A stretch of 64,000 nucleotides of DNA from Calliopum simillimum (taxonomy: Eukaryota; Arthropoda; Insecta; Diptera; Lauxaniidae), in assembly GCA_951812925.1 (NCBI GenBank), contig OX638372.1, forward strand, positions 86,883,058-86,947,057. Reading direction: 5' to 3'. The translations under genes and the position numbers were made by a program. Below are positions 35,505 through 46,309 of this stretch, in pieces. Under the pieces are notes generated by a model. It did no database searches. It was not told the origin of the DNA and saw only the letters and a program-made list of their open reading frames with translations. The number at the start of each line of letters is the position of its first letter. Position 1 is the stretch's first letter.

Positions 35505-35935
35505 TAAATATAAAAAGGTACATAAAATTTCCTTTAAAATAGTTCATTGAAAAATTTTATAGATTCAAAATTGACTGAAATATGGCCACTCGAATATGGA
35601 CATTTTTTTTACGATGTCGGGAAAACGGTTTTTACTTAAAACCAATTCATCTTACGAAAAACTGTTTGCTTAAAATTGTCCAAAACTGCGTGTGCATTTT
35701 TTGGAACATTTTATCATTTTTCAAAAATTTAGTCAAAAAAAAAAAAAAAAAAAAAAAAAAATTAAACAAGTTCCAAAAAATCTCACACATATACCTTGCT
35801 TTTGAGTAAAAATAGTTTTTCCTACCGCTTAGATAATTTTTTTTTTATATTCGAGGGGCCATATTTTGGTCAATTTTTACCCTTAAAAATTTTTCAATAA
35901 AGCATTTTAAAGGAAATTTTATCTACTTTTTATAT
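35505..35935. repeat. Complete palindromic hairpin element (~430 bp)
   Basis: TATAAAAAG.TACATAAAATT at the left is mirrored by AATTTTATCTACTTTTTATA at the right. TTTCCTTTAAAAT pairs with ATTTTAAAGGAAA, and TTGACTGAAATATGGCCACT pairs with GGCCATATTTTGGTCAA. The centre is an A-run at about 35735-35762. It is the best-preserved member of the hairpin family also seen at 12.2 and 49.3 kb. Confidence 0.8.
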
Positions 35936-36059
35936 ACCCTGCAATGCTTATTCCTATCTCTAACATAAAAATAGTTTTTTAAATAAGCTATTTCTTTCGC
36001 TAGATATCTTCTCTTGTTATATGTTTTTTTGTACTCAATATTTTTTTCTCGAAAACCGC

Positions 36060-37180
36060 TACGGCGATTTCAATGAAACTTGAAATAGTGTCAGATATTA
36101 GCATACAATGAAGAATGGGCTAAGTTTTAACTTTGTAAATGCTCACCAGGGGGCGTGGCACAGCCCTAAATTTTAAATTTGATTTGATCATAACTCGCAA
36201 ACCGTACAAGGTATTTAGATAAAATTTGGTAAACGGGTACGGCTTAATAATACCTTGTAACAAACAAAAAGTGGGCGGGATCGAAGAAGTGTCACACCCA
36301 CTTTTTAGCCTTTGAAAATTTTGATTCAATATTACTCGAAAACGACTCCAACAATTTTAATGAAAATTTAGATGTTACCTCTGCAAACAGGGATTATTAT
36401 GTGATACGCCGTTATATTAAGAAAACTCGTGAAAGGGCGTGGCACCGCTCACAAAAATATAAAACGGTATAACAAGAAAACTAATGAAGCAAATATTCTG
36501 AAGTTAACTGTGAGGAGCCTAATTGCTATAGGGCATCTCTGAACTGAAAGTGGGCGAAATATCGCCGTTGCGCGTGGAACCTCCCATACAAGCAAAATAC
36601 GTAAAATGCTATATCTTGCAAATGTTACAAGACATTTTAATGAAATTTGGTACGTAGGTACTGCTTATCAATGCCTTTTAATAACCGGAAAGTGGGCGGC
36701 ATCGAAGAAGTGCCACGCCCTCTTTTTAACTATTGAAAATTTTAATTCAATATTACTCGAAAACGACTCCAACAATTTTAATGATAATTTAGGAGATGTT
36801 ACCACTGCAAACAAGAATTAATATGTGATATAACGTTATATTGGGAAAATACGTTGAAGGGCGTGGCACCGCCCACAAAAAATATAATACGCTATAAAAA
36901 GAAAACTACTTAAGCAATTTTTCTGAATTTAACTGTAGGGAGTCTACTTGCTATTAGGCACTTCTGACCTGAAAGTGGGCAAAATATCGCCGGTGTGCGT
37001 GGAACCTCCCATACAAGTAAAACAAATTAAATGTTTTTTCTCACAAATGGTATAACATATTTTGATGAAATTTGGTATGACGGTCTGAATCATGAGTATC
37101 TAAAGCATAACAAAAAGTAGGCTTTGTTCAATAATTGCCACGCCCACTTTTTATCAAAATAAAAATTTTGGTTAATAACT
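36060..37180. repeat. Tandem repeats, ~421 bp unit, about 2.5 copies
   Basis: TTCAATATTACTCGAAAACG starts at 36325 and again at 36746. The unit contains AGGGCGTGGCACCGC.CACA, GGAACCTCCCATACAAG and GAAATTTGGTA blocks. The third unit decays after ~37150. The motifs GTGGGCGG..CGAAGAAGTG and GCCACGCCC relate it loosely to the array at 26-27.7 kb. Confidence 0.75.
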
Positions 37181-38568
37181 CAGGCACAAAAAAAAAAAAA
37201 TGGAATGAACTTTTTAATTCTTATATGCAGCCTTATGTACTTTTTGACGCTGAATCCGTCTCCATTGCAGAACTTTCATTACACCTGTAGGATTTTGAAA
37301 TATCCTTGCTTGAATTTGAAGAAAACGCTGTATTCAGTCTTACAGCATAGCTACAAGAAAAGGTGAAATTCTTTTTTAATAATAGCATCGAATAGCCACA
37401 ATCTTCCTTATCAAAATATCCTTTCGGATTTTTTCAATGGGACTCTTATTTTCCGAGTTATGATCCTTTGAAGATAAGATATTTCAGCCCCCATACAAAT
37501 GACAAAATATTTTGGGCTTGTGGCATATACTATTTGATTATTTTAGGGCATTCTATTTCACCAAAAAAAAAAATTTGAGTTTTTGATATTTTTCTATACC
37601 ATTCGATATTTTCCGAGTTTTTTTATTATTATTCTCATTGGTCAATTTATCATTTTGAAAGGACCATTAGATGTGAAAAGGTACAAGTTTCATAACAAAA
37701 AATAGCTATGAATAAAAACACCGACTAAAATAATAAAATCAGATTGTTGACCGAGCAGGGATCGGTCTCCAGGTACTATTTAAAAAACTATAAAGGATGC
37801 ATTTTTTCCCTCTCCGATTTCTACCCAGCAATTTAATAGTCCTCCGCAGGTTTTACTTCTTAAATGACCCATTGACTTATTTCTGTAATAAAAACCCGAA
37901 CGTCTTAGTTCCTTTTTACATGACGTAATTAATGGTCTACAACATAAAACACGCTATGCGATATCCTTGTTACACTGAATCCCTTAATTTTATCATTTAG
38001 GTTATTACGTGTAAAGCAATATTTACCTACATTTTTACCATCAAAATTGAAGCAACTGATTTAGTTCCATATTATTAAATTTTTCTTTTGAATTGTAGCT
38101 TAGTTTAAACTTTGTTCGGACGAGATCAAATTGTACCTCAAATTAACAAACGGCACCTGATATTTCAGTACCTACTGATAACTTAATTGTATACTAAAAA
38201 AAAAACCTTTTCCCTCTTGTGCACCATTTCTTTAAGCGGCACTTTTAAATCTTTTTCATATTATTTTTTCTATTTTGAACCACCTGTTAAAATACACAAG
38301 CCCATGAAAAAAATTTCCCACTTTTCAATATGCATTAAGAGGGAAATTTAACAATTTGCGTTTGTGTCTATGCAGTGGTTTGTGTATCTGCTATCCGTGC
38401 TGTGCTAGGCAGAACATAGATGGCGCGCTGAAACTTTAAAAGCTAAATGTTTATCGTATGAATTTTCGGAAATTGTAATTTAGGAAGAAATTACAATTTA
38501 TGTACTAAATATTTCGCCATCTTTAAAGTGTTTTTCAAAAAAATATTTAATTTATTTCTTACTTTCAG
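37181..38568. other. Intronic DNA upstream of the first exon
   Basis: No upstream exon was recognised here. The segment at 37200-37600 (TTCCGAGTTATGATC, CCCCCATACAAATGAC) looks repetitive but is not resolved. The 3' end has a pyrimidine-rich TTTATTTCTTACTTTCAG acceptor at 38551-38568. Confidence 0.5.
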
Positions 38569-38681
38569 AAACAGAAGGCGAATTGACTCGAAAACACAAG
38601 AAATTACCATGGGGTCCGCTTTATTGTGTTCTACAACAAGATGAGCAGTCATTCACAGCGTATTGTAGCGAAGAAATATCG
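38569..38681 (+). CDS. Internal coding exon (exon A) of a host gene, PH-like segment
   Basis: The exon is bounded by TTACTTTCAG and GTGAGT. Its 113 bases are two bases completing a codon plus 37 whole codons, so it ends in phase 0. Only one frame is open: TEGELTRKHKKLPWGPLYCV followed by LQQDEQSFTAYCSEEIS. The pattern G-E-L ... K-K ... W ... L-Y-C-V-L ... F-T-A-Y is that of the first strands of a pleckstrin-homology domain (lipid or protein binding at membranes). The next exon, 3.9 kb downstream, starts in the matching phase. My tentative guess, from memory only, is a RasGAP of the raskol/SynGAP type. This rests on the W.P..C.. pattern, and other PH proteins are possible. The upstream exon must end in phase 1 and was not found. 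Confidence 0.85.
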
Positions 38682-38956
38682 GTGAGTTTGATGTTGATTT
38701 ATCAAAAATTATTATCTATGTACCTAAATATACAGGGTGTCTCAGAACTTGGCTGACAAAACTTTTGAAATATTAGGAAGGCTAAAAGTTGTTTATAAAT
38801 TTATTAGATTTGTTTAAGTAAAATCTTTTGTCTCAATAAATCATTTGAACTTGAACTTAGATTTGCAGTATTTCTCGAAAGTCAAAAATAATTTTTAAAG
38901 TAGAGAAAAATGTTTAATTAAATAAATGAAAGTGTTCAAAAATATTGAGCTAAAAA

Positions 38957-40324
38957 TAGTACAGTCATTTGGTAGTTTTACCTGGAAAGTTTTGCGGGAT
39001 TTCTGCAAATGAGCTATTTTATAGATTTCGATGTGCTCTTTCAGAATTTCAACTTTGCTACCTCGAATCGTGTTCGCTCGCGCCGCCATATTGGAAAAAT
39101 GGCGTCCAAAATCAGTTTTTTTCAAATATCTCTTTAACAATTACATTTCTATAAAAATATTGTGGCGCAATATTGTAGCTTATAAAATTTTCTATAAAAA
39201 TGACCTATCAATTGTTTTCGTACGACTTATAACTTAGGAGATATCCTAATTTAAAATTTGAAAAAAATTAGTAAATTGTGCATGCCGCTTATGAATAGGC
39301 ACATTGATATGTTGAGATTAAAATTACGATAACTCATGAACGATGAGTCACACGTTTAAAACAAAAATTGTTAATTATAGGGAATTACTTGCACTACAAT
39401 TTACATGTAAAGTTTTTTTTCAGATGAGCTATGATTCGGGAGATATTTTTTAAACAAACCTAAAATTTAGAAAAAAGCCGTTTTTTCAAAATAGCTCCAA
39501 AACGGTTCGTCATGCATTTTGTAGAACGTTTAATTTCCTATAAAGATGTTTTCGAAGTGTTTTTTCGTCAGACTTACCCTTCATGAGATATCGCGACTTG
39601 AAAATCACTCAAAACTGAACTTTGTACTGCGGATAGTACAATGTTCAATTTTGAATGATTTTCAAGTCGCGATATCTCATAAACGGTAAGTCGGACGAAA
39701 AAACAGTTCGGAGAGACCCTTATAGGGAATTGAACTTTCTATAAAATGCGACAAAATGTTTTTTTCTAAAACTTGCCGTTTCGGAGATTTTTTGAAAAAA
39801 CGGTTTTTTTCAAAACTTCAGGTTTGTTATAAAAATATCTCCTAAACTATAAGTCATCTGAAAAAAAAATCTTATAGTGCAAGTAATTCTCTATAATTAG
39901 ATATTTTTACTTTAAGCGTGTGGCTCACCGTTCATGAGTTATCGTAATTTTAAACGCAACACATCAATGTGCCTATTCATAAGCAGCATGCACAATTTAC
40001 TATTTTTTTTCAAATTTTAAATTTGGATATCTCCTAAGTTATAAGTCGTACGAAAACAATTGAAAGGTCATTTTTATAGAAAAATTTATTAGCTACAATA
40101 TTGCGCCACAATATTTTTCTATAAATGTGACCGTTAAAGAGATATTTGAAAAAAATTGATTTTGGACGCCATTTTTCCAATATTGCGGCGCGAGCGAACA
40201 CGATTCGAGGTAGCAAAGTTGAAATTCTGAAAGAGCACATCGAAATCTATAAAATAGCTCATTTGCAGAAATCCCGCAAAACTTTCCAGGTAACATCATT
40301 TTATTCTCCCAAATGATTGTACTA
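38957..40324. repeat. Giant foldback element, 1.37 kb palindrome, in the intron
   Basis: The arms start TAGTACAGTCATTTGG at 38957 and end CCAAATGATTGTACTA at 40324. They meet near 39631 (GAACTTTGTACT ... AGTACAATGTTC). The pairing runs almost the whole length, e.g. TTTTGCGGGATTTCTGCAAA on the left against the same sequence inverted at ~40265. Because of this, near-identical 60-68 codon frames appear on plus at 38969-39237 and on minus at 40034-40299. They are by-products, not genes. No target-site duplication is certain. It lies 275 bp after exon A. Confidence 0.9.
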
Positions 40325-40722
40325 AAATGATAATGCTTAAGAAAGTTTCTAAATATGCAAAAACGATGCTAATCTTTTGTGAGTTCCCTAAGAATTTAAG
40401 AACTACTAGAGGTTTTGGAGAGATTTAGGTTCTTCTAACATATTAAACATAGACCAGGGCATGAAATGGTATATTTTTTTTGGACAAAAATTTTTCATTC
40501 ATAAGCATTTTCTCCTCCTCAGAGAAAATTACATATTACATATAAAAAATTGGGGTATTCGATATTGCTTCAAAAGTTATTCAGTCTGTTTGCTTACTCC
40601 AAGTTTTTGCAAGTTGGTTGAAAGTCAGATATAATTCCATGGCGGCATGTCAGGAGGTTCAAGGTTAAACATTACGAAAATCTGTTTAAATGCTTAAAAA
40701 TTTGCTACAAAAAAGAGTCTAA

Positions 40723-40934
40723 TAGCCTTATCATGTATGGGGAAACTAATGGAGTGACTGATTTTCAACAGCTTACATCCTTAATGTTAAGATATGATAT
40801 GTTTACAAACTATATTCTTTGAACTCAAATGAACGCTTAAGTCATAGTAACTTCTTAATAAAAATCTTAAATTAGTTGATATTAACGAGTTAAAATTAGT
40901 CACTTCAATCGTTTCGTCATACATGATAAGGCTA
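40723..40934. repeat. Small foldback (~212 bp)
   Basis: TAGCCTTATCATGTATGG at 40723 pairs with ACATGATAAGGCTA ending at 40934. GAGTGACTGATTTT pairs less perfectly with AAAATTAGTCACTT. Confidence 0.65.
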
Positions 40935-41820
40935 TAAAGTTGTTTTTCTTTGAGTAGATATAGATTCTAAATGAGTAAACCAACTCTTTAGAACGTCAAA
41001 ACAAAAGTTTGTAAAAAATAAAGCTTTATTTATTCAGCTTTCTAGCTTTTATTGGGAAATTTATCTTAGTTTGAATATTACATAATAGAAAATGAGAGAT
41101 CGCATTCAGAGTAGAGGGGGTGGTATTCTTCTTATAAGTAAAAACTTTATAATAGTTTCACAAAATTATCAAATAATATAAATCAGAGTACGAGACCCTC
41201 CAATTGGAGCATTTTTTATACAAGCAAATGGTTCGAATAGCTATACTGAGAGATTTGTTTGAGGCAATGTAACTATGTAATAAGTTGTCATGAACGTTGT
41301 TCGACTGTTCGTTGTTTTCAGTGTCAGAAAAACAGAAAGAAAAATGTATGATATACGACCTTATCAGCCAAATTTCCATATATCCTGTATATACTTAGTT
41401 ATAAGCTATTACTCTATTGCTAAAATTTTACTAACCGCTAAAATTTCTATATTTTCTTATCTTTTTTCACTATATCCTACACTACACCTACACTCACACA
41501 CAACTAACTACTGTTAATTGCTAACAAATATATAAATCGTTCATAAAACATATATCACAAAACAATAACCGTTGCGATAATAAAAATGTTCCATAGATTT
41601 TTCCTGCAACACCCAACAAAGAGGTGGGTACTAAAAAAACAGAAAGATTTTTTTCGTTTCTTTTTCATTATTTCTTTAGCTGTATTAATAAAAAGTGACC
41701 AAGATCTTTTGTATTTTTGACACATTATCTGAGATGAAACTCTAGCCATAGGTTGAACCGCTTTCGGGCGTTGTTCTTAATAAGTTTTGACTTAGTCAGT
41801 CGTTCAAGCACGGTTTAAAG

Positions 41821-42342
41821 TAATAGCATGTACAGACGACAGCATTAATCTGCATCAGAAGTCTGTCTTAATCCGAATTAACTTCTGCATTATCCTCATC
41901 TCATTACACATCAACTCTGACGTTAATGCATGAAATCAAAGTGAATTAGTACTAAATAGAGTTATTTCAATATGGTAACGCTGTCGATAATTGTAATAGA
42001 TTGTAACAATTTGACAGAAATAAAACATCTGATTATCCATTTGAAGTCAATTCATTAAATTTATAAATGTTACTGCATTTAAAAAATATGAATTGAAACC
42101 ACAACAAAAAAAAAAAAAAGAAGGAAAATGGATTCAGCAAATCAAATGTAAGTTTTAAGATTTAAAAAAAATATATGTATAGGTAAAAAGCGAGGGTGAT
42201 GAGCAGATGCTGTCAAAAAACAAGTAAATAATCAAATCAGCTGTTTGCTTAATGCAGAAACTGTCATCTGTCAAGGTAAATTTTTTATTTGCATTAGTGT
42301 ATTTTCAATCCAAATTAACGCTGTCGTCTGTCTATGCTATTA
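41821..42342. mobile_element. MITE, ~520 bp, TA-flanked, in the intron before exon B
   Basis: The left end TAATAGCATGTACAGACGAC, followed by AGCATTAAT, pairs with a right end ATTAACGCTGTCGTCTGTCT followed by ATGCTATTA. The outermost TA on each side can be read as a TA target duplication (element 41823-42340). The interior repeats motifs such as CTGTCATCTGTCAA and is non-coding. It ends 230 bp before the exon. A Tc1/mariner-type origin is an inference. Confidence 0.75.
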
Positions 42343-42571
42343 GATGCTTTTCGTCATCATTTATTAATACGGTCGCTTATGTCTTTACAAAGTTTTAAGT
42401 TCAAATTCAAATTTTTGATAGATCCTCTTTGTTTCTAGAAGCTGAATAATGCATGTTTATTTGTTTTGGATATGATTTGCTTTAATTTTTTATTGTTTAT
42501 TAACTAAATATCAAGAGAAAATCTTATTTTGAAAAATGTCAATTTAAATATTTCTGTTTTTATTTATATAG

Positions 42572-42737
42572 CTTACGGACGTGCTATTTAATGAATACCC
42601 GCGTGTACGTTTAGATCGAGTGCGTCGTCCTGCCAAGGCATTATGGGATGGTCCACCGACAGTACGTGAAGAACCAGAGGATTCGGATGGTTGTCCCATT
42701 GATTTGATGTTGAATACTACATTATATAGTGATTTAG
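42572..42737 (+). CDS. Internal coding exon (exon B) of the same host gene
   Basis: The acceptor is TTTATATAG and the donor GTAAGT. The exon begins in phase 0, as exon A requires, and ends in phase 1 (166 bases, 55 codons plus one base). The single open frame reads LTDVLFNEYPRVRLDRVRRP, AKALWDGPPTVREEPEDSDG and CPIDLMLNTTLYSDL. A basic stretch (R-V-R-L-D-R-V-R-R-P) is followed by an acidic one (E-E-P-E-D-S-D), consistent with a surface loop or linker within or after a PH-like domain. Codon choice is ordinary and there are no stops. The next exon should start with two bases of a split codon and was not found in this window. Confidence 0.85.
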
Positions 42738-44193
42738 GTAAGTGAAAAAATATAAAAATTTTTATCAAAACATAATTTTTACATAACTAAAGACCTTTTT
42801 GAGTACTACTAAGATGGAATAGCACTCGTACATGTTTTATAAAAACAATCATAGCTTAGTCATATAGTATTATATTGCGTGTTTATTGCGAAAATTGGTA
42901 TATATTTTATTATTCTCTATATCCGTAGTGTATTTTGTGATTTAGGGTTAAAGTAATCGCATTTAACTCTTATAGGAATATTGACCAAATGGTCCTCTTA
43001 CTAAAAATTCTCAAAAACAAACTTGAATTCGCATATATAGTCAATATTTTTTTCAGTGCACCAAATGAGCCTCTTATTGAAAATTCCCCAAAATAAACAT
43101 GAACTTCCAAAAGCCTGGCAACATTGTTCATAATATGTGTCATTTTTAAAGTGTTTCCCTTAGCCCAAAGCTTTAAGAAAAAGCTCTCAAGTGTTTCTTT
43201 CCAAAACATACCCTTCCCACAACAATGGATAACAGCTGGCAAGTGGAATTGTAAACAAGTGAAACAGCTGGCAAATGAAACTTGTGTATCTACGAGATGC
43301 GCATCGCTAGTGTGGCCGTACACTTTTGGGTTACACTTGTTAAAATGCATTTGTGTTGCTTCCCCACTTCTTCTTCTGTTCTCTTCTCGCTTCGCTTTGT
43401 TTTTGTATTTTTCCATCAATGCTCAAAATTCATAAAATAAACAATAAAAATGCATCTATGAGATACGACTACCGCAGAGCAAAAAAAAAAAAAATGAAAA
43501 ACAAAAATTTTTTTATAATTTTTGCGCTTTCAGACAATTGCATGGATGCGTCGTTGCATTGTTGTTTTTGGTTTTGTTGTATTTCGTCACGCATGCAAGC
43601 ATATTCGGTACACAAAGCCCAAGCTTGTTATTATTGGTCGCTACATCATCATTGTTCGGCACCAAAATGCAGTATGTCGAAAAAAACACAAAAAATAGAC
43701 AAAAAAAAAAAAGAAACAATGAATATTCAAAAGACTATTTTGTAAATTGCATGAGTTATCATTATGAAAAATTTTCATCATATTGAAATCTCCGAGAAAA
43801 GATAATTTGTGCTTCGATTGAAAAAAAAAAAAATAAATGTTGTAGGTTCATTGTATGCATATAATCGAAAATTTTAATTTTGCGCTAAATAGGCCAGAAA
43901 TACAAGATATATTCGAAATAACAAAAAAACATTTAACTAATGTCATCAATTTCATTAATATAAGTGATTTATGAATTTATCAATCCAATCCAAATCAGAA
44001 TTGCTTGAAATATAACCAGGGAAGCATCAGACTTTCTAATCTGAATCTGACAATGAACATTATACCTCAAACGAAGTGAATCGAATCCGCTGAACAGATC
44101 TGGGTCTGTTCAAAAATTGGTTTTAGTAGCGGATCGGGTTATAAAATCTATTGGGTATCAGATTAAAGATCTTGTATCCATCATAACCTGCTA
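42738..44193. other. Intronic DNA downstream of exon B
   Basis: No further exon could be supported. Frames at 42970-43745 overlap on both strands, lack motifs and include poly-A/T runs. I judge them non-coding. Confidence 0.5.
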
Positions 44194-44594
44194 AAGATGA
44201 GCAAACCAAAACCATAGCAGTCTTGGTCTTGTTCTTGCACACTGAGTCTTGGTCTTGGTTTTCATATTGAGTCTTGGTCTTGATCTTGCTCATTAAATCT
44301 TAGTCTAGGTCTTGGTCTTGGTCTTGAAAAAATTTTCAGAGATATTGAGTATTCAAAACCATATTTTTCCAAAGCAGTTGGGTTTTTAAGATGCCAAAAT
44401 TCAAATCGAGAGATGATTTTATCTTCAAAACTGACGTGAAACAACTTTTAACTATAAATTAGCAAGACTGAAAAGTAGTCTTGGTCTTGACAATTATCGT
44501 GAGCAAGACCAAGACCATAGCAGTCTTGGTCTTGGTCTATGTCTCGCAAAAATAGCAAGACCAAGAACAAGACCAAGACTAATTTTGCTCATCA
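44194..44594. repeat. Foldback with CTTGGT minisatellite arms
   Basis: Left arm: GATGAGCAAACCAAAACCAT, then repeated CTTGGTCTTGGTCTTG. Right arm: repeated CAAGACCAAGACCA, ending ATTTTGCTCATC. The ends GATGAGCAAA and TTTTGCTCATC are inverse complements. A unique ~150 bp spacer lies between. The short minus frame with alternating Arg-Pro and Asp-Gln is translated minisatellite. Confidence 0.8.
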
Positions 44595-44785
44595 CTATAA
44601 CCTACTGCGATTCAATCATATTTTTGGTCATAGATCCATCCTTTTTTCGAATTAATCCCATTATCGAAACAAGATCTTTGTATATTAGATATATTTAAAT
44701 ATCTCTCATGCCAGGGCAAAAATTAACCGACTTAAGGCTTTTATTCATGTTTTGTTTTTTCGCTTTATAATCTTCTCATTTTTTT

Positions 44786-45060
44786 TTTATTATTTGAAGG
44801 CCCTGGATTGCACTGCGACCTGAAAGATCTTTTGTACAAGCGTATCCCACGCTCAAGTGTCGATTGTCTTATTCCTTAGTGACTCTAATTCTTTGCTGTA
44901 ACAGGGTTAGTTCAGATCCAGGAGATGACCATGTAGTCATCATTAACTAAGGCCTCGAAAACTTGCCTATTGTATACCCGACACTAAAAGCTTTAGCAAA
45001 GAAAGTCTAAGAGATCCATGTGGATGTACATATATACTTCTATATGGATTTAAGACTCCA
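44786..45060 (-). mobile_element. LINE 3'-end fragment
   Basis: TTATTATTTGAAGGCCCTGG, ATTGCACTGC and GAAAGATCTTTTGTAC correspond to the end of the LINE remnant at 20548-20600 in the same orientation. Resemblance weakens after about 44900. Confidence 0.55.
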
Positions 45061-45609
45061 GATAGTGAGTCAAGCGATTCAAAGTTGAAATGACCAAAGT
45101 TCCGTCTGCTTCTAAGCGCAAGCGTTCTACAAAGGTTGGCAATTTTTGAGAAACCTTAACAAGATGCATGGATTCCAATGGCACAATGTCCAGCAATAGC
45201 ACCGCTTAGGATCAGAACATTGTGTTTCTCCATTGCTATTAAAAATTTAGTACGATTTGTACTATATGATGGCCAAATTGATCTAATATCTTGCAAACTT
45301 GATGATTTGACCATCTTGAAATAGCAAGCTAAATACATTTATTTTCGATTTTTCCCTTGATTACGCTAATGGATTTTCTAATTGAAAGGTACGATCATTT
45401 TCATCCAATTTATTCATAAAACAATCCGTGATTTCTCTCTCCGCATCTGAAGTTGTTTTGAGCCTTTTGATACACACCGGCAAGATTTCCTTTAGTATTT
45501 CTTTGTATGTAAGTTGTACAGTTCGTATTTTTAGGAATCCTCACCAGTCTACAATTTCTTTCCCGTTGCATAACGAGTCAAACTATTCGACATTGTAAGT
45601 CATTCCACC

Positions 45610-45990
45610 ACCACTACTCTACCCCACCTTACTATGATCCAAGTTCTTAATTTGCCTCCTGAATGTATATAATACAGATAGGTCACAGAACTGGATAGGA
45701 TCTTCTTGAGAATCCAAGGTTTCTGTACAAGCGATGTGTTCAATTTACCTTCCATATCTTCATTGCTGATACCGCTTTGCTGTTGTGGAAGTTAAATTGA
45801 AAAAATATTATGGTTTTCCTCATCTTGAAGGAAACTGCTGACAATATTATCTGCCAGTTTTGCGCCAGGGCAGCTGCTGTTAATGTCAGGCATAGGTAGT
45901 TCAAGAATGGCTTGATTCAGCTCACAGTTGAGTTTCTCTGAATTGCCAAACTGAGCAATGCAACTAATCCTTTATGATAAAGTATCCACG
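45610..45990 (-). pseudogene. Decayed coding-like segment, unidentified
   Basis: On minus, one frame reads IAQFGNSEKLNCELNQAILE, LPMPDINSSCPGAKLADNIV and SSFLQDEENHNIFSI, then a stop. It continues ISNEDMEGKLNTSLVQKPWI to a further stop. Composition is protein-like and the surrounding 45.1-46.3 kb is less AT-rich than average. I recognise no family. It could be part of the adjacent retrotransposon or a broken retrocopy of a host mRNA. Confidence 0.35.
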
Positions 45991-46309
45991 TTTTACTTTT
46001 GCAGCCCATCGAGGTTGATGTCCTTGCTCTCTTGGTAGTAACGTGAATGATTAAGATCATATTATTTTACTGCGCTAGTACATGCAGCCTATCTATCTTC
46101 AGACGAGTACATTCCTAAATTCCGGCAAGCTCATCTACGGATCCAAAAACCACTACTTCGATTGCTGATTCTGGCATATATTTGCAGTGATTCGGCCTTT
46201 CAGCCATGCACTACCCACCCAGAAAACCAGTTTCGGTAGACCACGCAAGAGATTTCAAAAAATTTTTGGAGAATAACTTCTTTCGCAGTCACAGGGATAA
46301 AACTTCAAG

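Noticed and set aside
38969..40299. Near-identical 60-68 residue proteins on opposite strands
   Set aside because: They are mirror images produced by the 1.37 kb palindrome. Not a gene pair.
42970..43745. Open frames of 103-149 codons on both strands downstream of exon B
   Set aside because: Opposite-strand overlap, poly-A/T runs, no motif and no splice agreement with the phase 1 donor of exon B.
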